From the NCBI GenBank assembly GCA_012103375.1, contig WLWX01000001.1, positions 1,602,501 to 1,666,500 of the forward strand: a stretch of 64,000 bases of DNA. Reading direction: 5' to 3'. This DNA is from Paracoccaceae bacterium (lineage in GTDB: Bacteria; Pseudomonadota; Alphaproteobacteria; Rhodobacterales; Rhodobacteraceae). The notes under the pieces are model-generated. The model was not told the DNA's origin. It saw nothing but the letters and a program-made list of their open reading frames with translations, and ran no database searches. The position numbers were made by a program, and so were the translations under genes. Of the stretch, positions 56,683 through 64,000 are shown in pieces. Each line of letters begins with the position of its first letter. Positions within the stretch are counted from its first letter, which is position 1.

Positions 56683-57035
56683 CGGCGCGGCCCGGGCCGC
56701 AGTCGCACGACATTGGCGGGCAGCGGTGCATTAAGCGCCTTGGTTTCAATTAGGGCGGGCGCGGCGCTGGCCGCGGCAAGCAGCGCTTCGGCCATCAGCG
56801 CGGTCAGGATGCTCACGTGTTCGGCCACCTTGTATGTGGCATATTGCGAGGTTCGGTTGGCCTCGATATCGGCTTCATGATCCATCAGAATCTCGACCGC
56901 GCGGGCCGGGGATGGCGGCACCACGGACGGGATCAGCCGCTTCAGATCCCGGTCGCGCCGATAGGTGGCAAGCCCAAAGCGCGCTGCACGGATCAGCAGG
57001 CGCGGGCGGCGCAGGTTTTCAAGTCTGTCGGTCAT
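56637..57035 (-). CDS. DUF6477 family protein
   Basis: 132 residues from ATG 57035 (GGGGGAT upstream). Family core ENLRRPRLLIRAARFGLATY, RRDRDLKRLIPSVVPPS, ILMDHEADIEANRTSQYATY. This is a small Rhodobacteraceae-specific family of unknown function; it sits divergent from the DUF6456 gene, a common arrangement in the family. The C-terminal 46 bases overlap the MttB-family gene on the other strand. Confidence 0.85.
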   Translation of the reverse strand: MTDRLENLRRPRLLIRAARFGLATYRRDRDLKRLIPSVVPPSPARAVEILMDHEADIEANRTSQYATYKVAEHVSILTALMAEALLAAASAAPALIETKALNAPLPANVVRLRPGPRRQLIVSGNSDLRRAT

Positions 57036-57287
57036 GTCATCCCCCAAGGATAGTTGCACATATCCATCATGCGGGCAGCACGCCGGGTGTTGCGTAAGCT
57101 GGGGTAGTGGCGGCCGACGCAGCCTTAGGTTGTTAGGAATTATCATTTAATCGACATCTACCGTTCGGATTGTTAACAAGTCGGTAACAATTGCAACTCA
57201 CGATTGTTTACAATTTTATACAAATCCGCAGAATCGAGCATCATTGTTCAGACAATATTTTTCTGCATTTGCCGGGGGGAACCAAGA

Positions 57288-57754
57288 ATGCCGACTGCAA
57301 TATCTGATCACGGGCCATTGCCACATCTGCCGGGATGGGTGCCGAAATCGGCGCGTCATTACCTGTCGCATACCGTGGGCTTGCAATCCTTGCGCGCGCT
57401 TGCGCGGCAGGCGGATTGCCATGCCTCGACCATCCTGCGCCAGGTGCGTCAGTTTGAATCGCGGCGCGATGACTGGCTGGTGGATCAGGCGCTGAACACG
57501 CTTGGCGGTCTGACCCCGGACGCCGCCCGGAAGCCCAAGACAGCCCCGACCTCAACGAAACAGGAGCACGCCCAAATGCCCGCTGCCTCGCGCGCCCGAC
57601 CGACATCCCCAAACCTGCCAAGTGATGATGAAATGCAGGCCGAATCCGCCCGGATCCTGCGCCGCCTGAACGAACCCGGTGCCTGCCTTGCGGTTGCGGC
57701 CGACATGGAACAGGCCGTGGTTGTGCGCGAAGACGCCAATGGCAAGACGATCCG
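57288..57754 (+). pseudogene. DUF6456 protein, 5' part, interrupted by IS1182
   Basis: N-terminal part from ATG 57288 (GGGGGGA seven bases upstream). Helix-turn-helix-like region RHYLSHTVGLQSLRALARQA, DCHASTILRQVRQFESRRDD, then a linker and DDEMQAESARILRRLNEPGA, GACLAVAADMEQAVVV. The match ends at GKTIR, where the IS1182 element begins; the open frame carries on 43 bases into it. Removing the element and one copy of the 4-base duplication restores ...GKTIRTAVADRAVVEAMALTDWIA... in frame. Confidence 0.88.
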
Positions 57755-59270
57755 GATACTGTTGAAAAAGTCCGTTGATTGGCCGCGCACGCTCTGATTC
57801 ACTTGTTTTGAGGGTGGAGGGTTCGGCGATGATGGGTCCAAGGCAAGTTGCGCAAGGCGCGCTGTTCTATGAGTTCTCGATCGAGAGTTTTGTGCCGAAG
57901 GATCATCCCGTCCGGGGAATTGATCGCTTCCTTGATCTGACAGGTGTGCGCCCCTTGCTCGCTTCATACTACAGTGCCAATGGCCGCCCTTCGATTGATC
58001 CTGAACTGATGATCCGCATGCTGTTGTTGGGCTATTGTCAGGGCATCCGTTCCGAGCGACGGCTTTGCGAAGAGGTTCATGTCAATCTGGCGTATCGTTG
58101 GTTTTGTAAGCTTGATTTGGCTGATCCAGTGCCCGACCATTCGACATTCTCTAAGAACCGGCATGGCCGTTTCCGCGAGAGCGGTTTGTTCCGACATTTG
58201 TTCGAGGTCGTTTTGCAGCGCTGCATGGATGAGGGGCTGGTTGGCGGCCACAGCTTTGGTGTTGATGCCAGTCTGATCCCCGCGAATGCAAACCAGACGC
58301 GCGGCGTTGAAAGCAAAGACGGACTGCCAGCAGATCTGACGTCCCGTGCCGTCGACGAATATCTCGAGACGCTGGATGATGTGGCCTTCGGTGCTGCGAC
58401 CAAGGTCGTCCCCAAATACATCTCACCGGCTGATCCAGCAGCGCGTTGGACTGGGGCTGACGGGGGAGCCGCCTACTTTGCCTATTCCACTAACTATATG
58501 GTCGATTTGGATAATGCAGTCATCGTGGACGTCGAGCCGACGGCTCCGATCCGGCCTGCAGAGGCGCGGGCAGCAAGGGAGATGATCGATCGTGTACATG
58601 AGCGGTTTGGCATCAAACCTGACAAGCTTGTGGGTGATACGGGTTACGGATCAGCCGAGATGTTGGGCTGGCTTGTGGACGAACGTCAAATCGAACCCCA
58701 CATTCCGGTCTGGGATAAGTCAAAACGAACTGACGGCACATTCTCACGCGAAGACTTTGTCTACGACCCGGCGACCGACAGCTATACTTGCCCGACCGGC
58801 AAAGCCTTGCAAACATATCGGCGGAACTTCTCAAAACCGCGAAAGCCCAATGGCAGCAAAGACGGGTTCATCAGATACCGAGCCTCAAAGCACGATTGCG
58901 ACGCATGCCCTCTGAAGTCGCAATGCTGTCCGAAGGACGACGGCAGACGCCTTATGCGGTCCGTTCACGAAGCCGCCCGAGACGTCGCTCGCGATATCCG
59001 AAAAACAGATGCCTACATGACGTCGTTCATCCAAAGGCGGAAGGTTGAAATGCTCTTTGCCCACCTGAAACGATACATCGGCGTGCAGATGATGCGGCTT
59101 CGAGGACCCAAAGGCGCAACCGAACAGTTCCAACTCGCAGCAACAGCTCAAAACCTCCGGAAACTGGCGAAGTTGGTGCCAGCAACAGTGCCAACGTGAA
59201 AGAAAACGGCGCGCGGCCGCCTCTCGCTCAACAACGCGCCGACCAAAACATCGACTTCTTCAACAGTATC
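57755..59270 (+). mobile_element. IS1182-family insertion sequence, complete
   Basis: 1516 bp with 18-base terminal inverted repeats: GATACTGTTGAAAAAGTC at the left and, read inward, GATACTGTTGAAGAAGTC at the right (one mismatch). The target TCCG is duplicated at 57751-57754 and 59271-59274. One intact transposase gene fills it. The clean duplication and intact ORF suggest a recent insertion. Confidence 0.93.
57829..59199 (+). CDS. IS1182-family transposase
   Basis: About 456 residues. Family start YEFSIESFVPKDHPVRGIDR, LASYYSANGRPSIDPELMIR, MLLLGYCQGIRSERRLCEEV; a Cys-rich insertion in the second half (CDACPLKSQC) and the terminal region RRKVEMLFAHLKRYIGVQMM. Catalytic acidic residues in SFGVDASLIPANA, VGDTGYGSAEM and KVEMLFAHLKR. 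ATG 57829 is used (GGAGG eight bases upstream); frame intact. Confidence 0.93.
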   Translation: MMGPRQVAQGALFYEFSIESFVPKDHPVRGIDRFLDLTGVRPLLASYYSANGRPSIDPELMIRMLLLGYCQGIRSERRLCEEVHVNLAYRWFCKLDLADPVPDHSTFSKNRHGRFRESGLFRHLFEVVLQRCMDEGLVGGHSFGVDASLIPANANQTRGVESKDGLPADLTSRAVDEYLETLDDVAFGAATKVVPKYISPADPAARWTGADGGAAYFAYSTNYMVDLDNAVIVDVEPTAPIRPAEARAAREMIDRVHERFGIKPDKLVGDTGYGSAEMLGWLVDERQIEPHIPVWDKSKRTDGTFSREDFVYDPATDSYTCPTGKALQTYRRNFSKPRKPNGSKDGFIRYRASKHDCDACPLKSQCCPKDDGRRLMRSVHEAARDVARDIRKTDAYMTSFIQRRKVEMLFAHLKRYIGVQMMRLRGPKGATEQFQLAATAQNLRKLAKLVPATVPT

Positions 59271-59274
59271 TCCG

Positions 59275-59938
59275 CACAGCCGTCGCCGACCGCGCCGTGG
59301 TCGAGGCGATGGCCCTGACCGACTGGATCGCCTGCGCCACACCGGGTCGTATCGCGCGGTATCACATCACCCCGGCAGGGCGGGCCGCCCTGCGAGAGAT
59401 GTTGGCAAAGGCGGAAAGTGCGCAGCAGGGCATGGCCGAAGCACCCGCGCCCTTTGCCGCAGCGGTGCCGGGTGCCTCGGCGCCGCCCCGCCGCGCAGGT
59501 GCGCGTTACTGCGCGGTGGAAAGCCCGCTGCAATTGCTTGCGCGCCGCCGCCGTCGCGATGGCACCCCGTTCCTGGCCGCCGATCTTGTTGCCGCAGGCG
59601 AACGCCTGCGCGAAGATTTTGAATTGGCGCAATACGGGCCACGCATCGCCCAGGATTGGGAGGCGTTTCTGACCGGCGGTTCACACCCCGACCCGTCAGG
59701 CGGCAGCCCCGGTGCCGGTGGTGCGGCGCGCGATCGGGTGTGCGAAGCGCTCGGCACGCTTGGCCCCGGTCTTGGCGATGTCGTGCTGCGCTGCTGCTGT
59801 TTTCTGGAAGGGATGGAAGAGGCTGAAAAGCACATGGGCTGGTCGGCGCGTTCAGGCAAGATCGTGCTTAGAATCGCGCTGGAACGGTTGCGCGATCACT
59901 ATCGCGCGCAAAGCCGGTCGGCCAGCCTGATCGGCTGA
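59275..59938 (+). pseudogene. DUF6456 protein, 3' part
   Basis: Continues the broken gene: TAVADRAVVEAMALTDWIA, CATPGRIARYHITPAGRAAL, then SPLQLLARRRRRDGTPFLAA, DLVAAGERLREDFELAQYGP, GWSARSGKIVLRIALERLRD, the DUF6456 signature. The combined gene would have about 376 residues. Fragment lacks its own normal start; an internal ATG (59297 region) could still make the C-terminal domain. Confidence 0.88.
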
Positions 59939-59989
59939 CCGGCCCGGTAGGGGCGGCGCCGGCCCGCGCAATCGGCGGGCCGGACGTGA

Positions 59990-63273
<3,284 letters not shown>

Positions 63274-63651
63274 ATAAACCGTTAATTGCGCGCGGAACCG
63301 CCGACCACCCCTTGCTTGACGGGGGGTCAATCGGTTTGAATGATCCCACGTTCACAAGTGCAGAGTTTTAGGCAGCTTCGGAACTGTTTGAAAAGACAGA
63401 CGAAATTGTCACTTTGTGAAAGTGCGCCGCTGGGATGGAATTCGACACTCCCCGTCACAATCGGCTGTGCACCGGACCCCTTTTGAGCGTGTTTCGGACG
63501 GCGCCGGGCGCGTTTTGCATCCCGCTCCTGTAGCCAGTGACGTTCGAAAAGCCTTTTTTATGACGCTCGGCCGGTGCGAAGAAATTCGCACCGGTCTATT
63601 CTTGTCAGCCCGTGCAGTCTGTTGCCATCTGCACGCGGCAGTCCGCGTGAT
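63274..63651. other. Intergenic region with strong hairpin at 63571-63594
   Basis: 378 bases without a supported protein gene. It contains a perfect 10-base stem (CCGGTGCGAA / TTCGCACCGG) with GAAA loop, followed by TCTATTCTTG, and upstream a TTGACG at 63316 with a poor -10 18 bases on. This could be a terminator or the 3' end of a small RNA; nothing identifies a known RNA family. Confidence 0.4.
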
Positions 63652-64000
63652 CTATTCCGTCGCCGGATCGGCCACCCCTGGCACGACTTTCAGATAGGCC
63701 GCAATCGCGGCGCGATCCTCATCCGTCAGCTGGCTGGTATTGGCGATGACATCCACCATTTCGCCACCTGCGGTGTCGAAATCGGGCGTAAAGCCGGATT
63801 TCAGGTACGCGGCGATATCGGCTTCGGACCAGTCCAGAACCGCCGGAGAGATGTTCGGGATCCGGCCCTTACCCGACGGGTTCTTGGCCCCGCCCAACCA
63901 GCGTGATCCGTCTGTTGCGCCCAGAAAGTTTCTGGGCGTGTGACACTCTCCACAATGGCCGATTGTGTTGAAAAACTCCGAAATCAGAGCGTCGCGGATT
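63652..64000 (-). CDS. Class I cytochrome c domain, partial
   Basis: The frame is open to the right edge of the window, so the start lies beyond. The visible 115 residues include a haem-attachment CGECH, IGHCGECHTPRNFLG, and SGFTPDFDTAGGEMVDVIAN with a likely Met ligand, ending DEDRAAIAAYLKVVPGVAD. It resembles the C-terminal haem domain of di- or multi-haem cytochromes linked to alcohol or gluconate dehydrogenases. Exported type expected; signal not visible. Confidence 0.82.
   Translation of the reverse strand, partial: IRDALISEFFNTIGHCGECHTPRNFLGATDGSRWLGGAKNPSGKGRIPNISPAVLDWSEADIAAYLKSGFTPDFDTAGGEMVDVIANTSQLTDEDRAAIAAYLKVVPGVADPATE

Noticed and set aside
57036-57287. A hidden small protein gene in the DUF6477-DUF6456 gap
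   Set aside because: Short frames only, AT-rich promoter-like sequence, no ribosome site.

Overview
This 64 kb window is a chromosomal stretch of a high-GC alphaproteobacterium of the family Rhodobacteraceae (roseobacter group). The evidence is a gene transfer agent (GTA) cluster laid out like that of Rhodobacter capsulatus, pdhB with an N-terminal lipoyl domain, family-typical DUF6477, DUF6456 and Hint proteins, a glnB-glnA pair, and a three-gene TRAP transporter. Genus and species cannot be fixed from the sequence alone.

Layout. 0-9 kb: end of a membrane dipeptidase, ilvB-ilvN (minus strand) behind an attenuator with a branched-chain leader peptide, a TRAP transporter operon and a DUF3445 haem-dependent N-demethylase homologue. 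9-16 kb: unknown membrane protein, an IS630 element, glnB-glnA, and an NAD(P)HX repair locus whose epimerase half is split by an IS3 element while the dehydratase half is intact. 16-29.7 kb: Hint protein, tRNA-Leu(UAG), trigger factor, a DUF393/HTTM-like pair, a PQQ-type sugar dehydrogenase, the rpsF-rpsR-rplI operon, and a fatty-acid block (fabD, fabG, acpP, fabF) leading into mltG. 29.7-44.5 kb: the GTA cluster from g1 to g15 plus a DUF2793 gene and one more small ORF. 44.4-53.3 kb: a TraR/DksA-like gene, cysE, the pyruvate dehydrogenase operon pdhA-VOC-pdhB-small ORF-pdhC, and pntAB. 53.2-64 kb: a sulfotransferase, a beta-hydroxyacid dehydrogenase, a non-pyrrolysine MttB-family protein, DUF6477, a DUF6456 gene interrupted by an IS1182 element, katG with an Irr-type palindrome, lipA, and a partial cytochrome c.

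The most notable result is that the GTA cluster is recognisable end to end but carries lesions in four genes: a frameshift in the prohead protease (g4), an internal deletion that fuses g11 to g12, an in-frame amber codon in g13, and two indels in g15. The surrounding housekeeping genes are uninterrupted, so this looks like lineage-specific decay of particle production rather than poor sequence, although resequencing is needed to exclude errors. Three different insertion sequences lie in the window and two of them have broken host genes.

Functional links: PDH (pdhA, pdhB, pdhC) and lipA share lipoate chemistry; pntAB supplies NADPH for the fab genes; glnB and glnA form the nitrogen-assimilation unit; katG is probably under iron/haem control. 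I did not find CRISPR arrays, rRNA genes or a convincing wholly new system.
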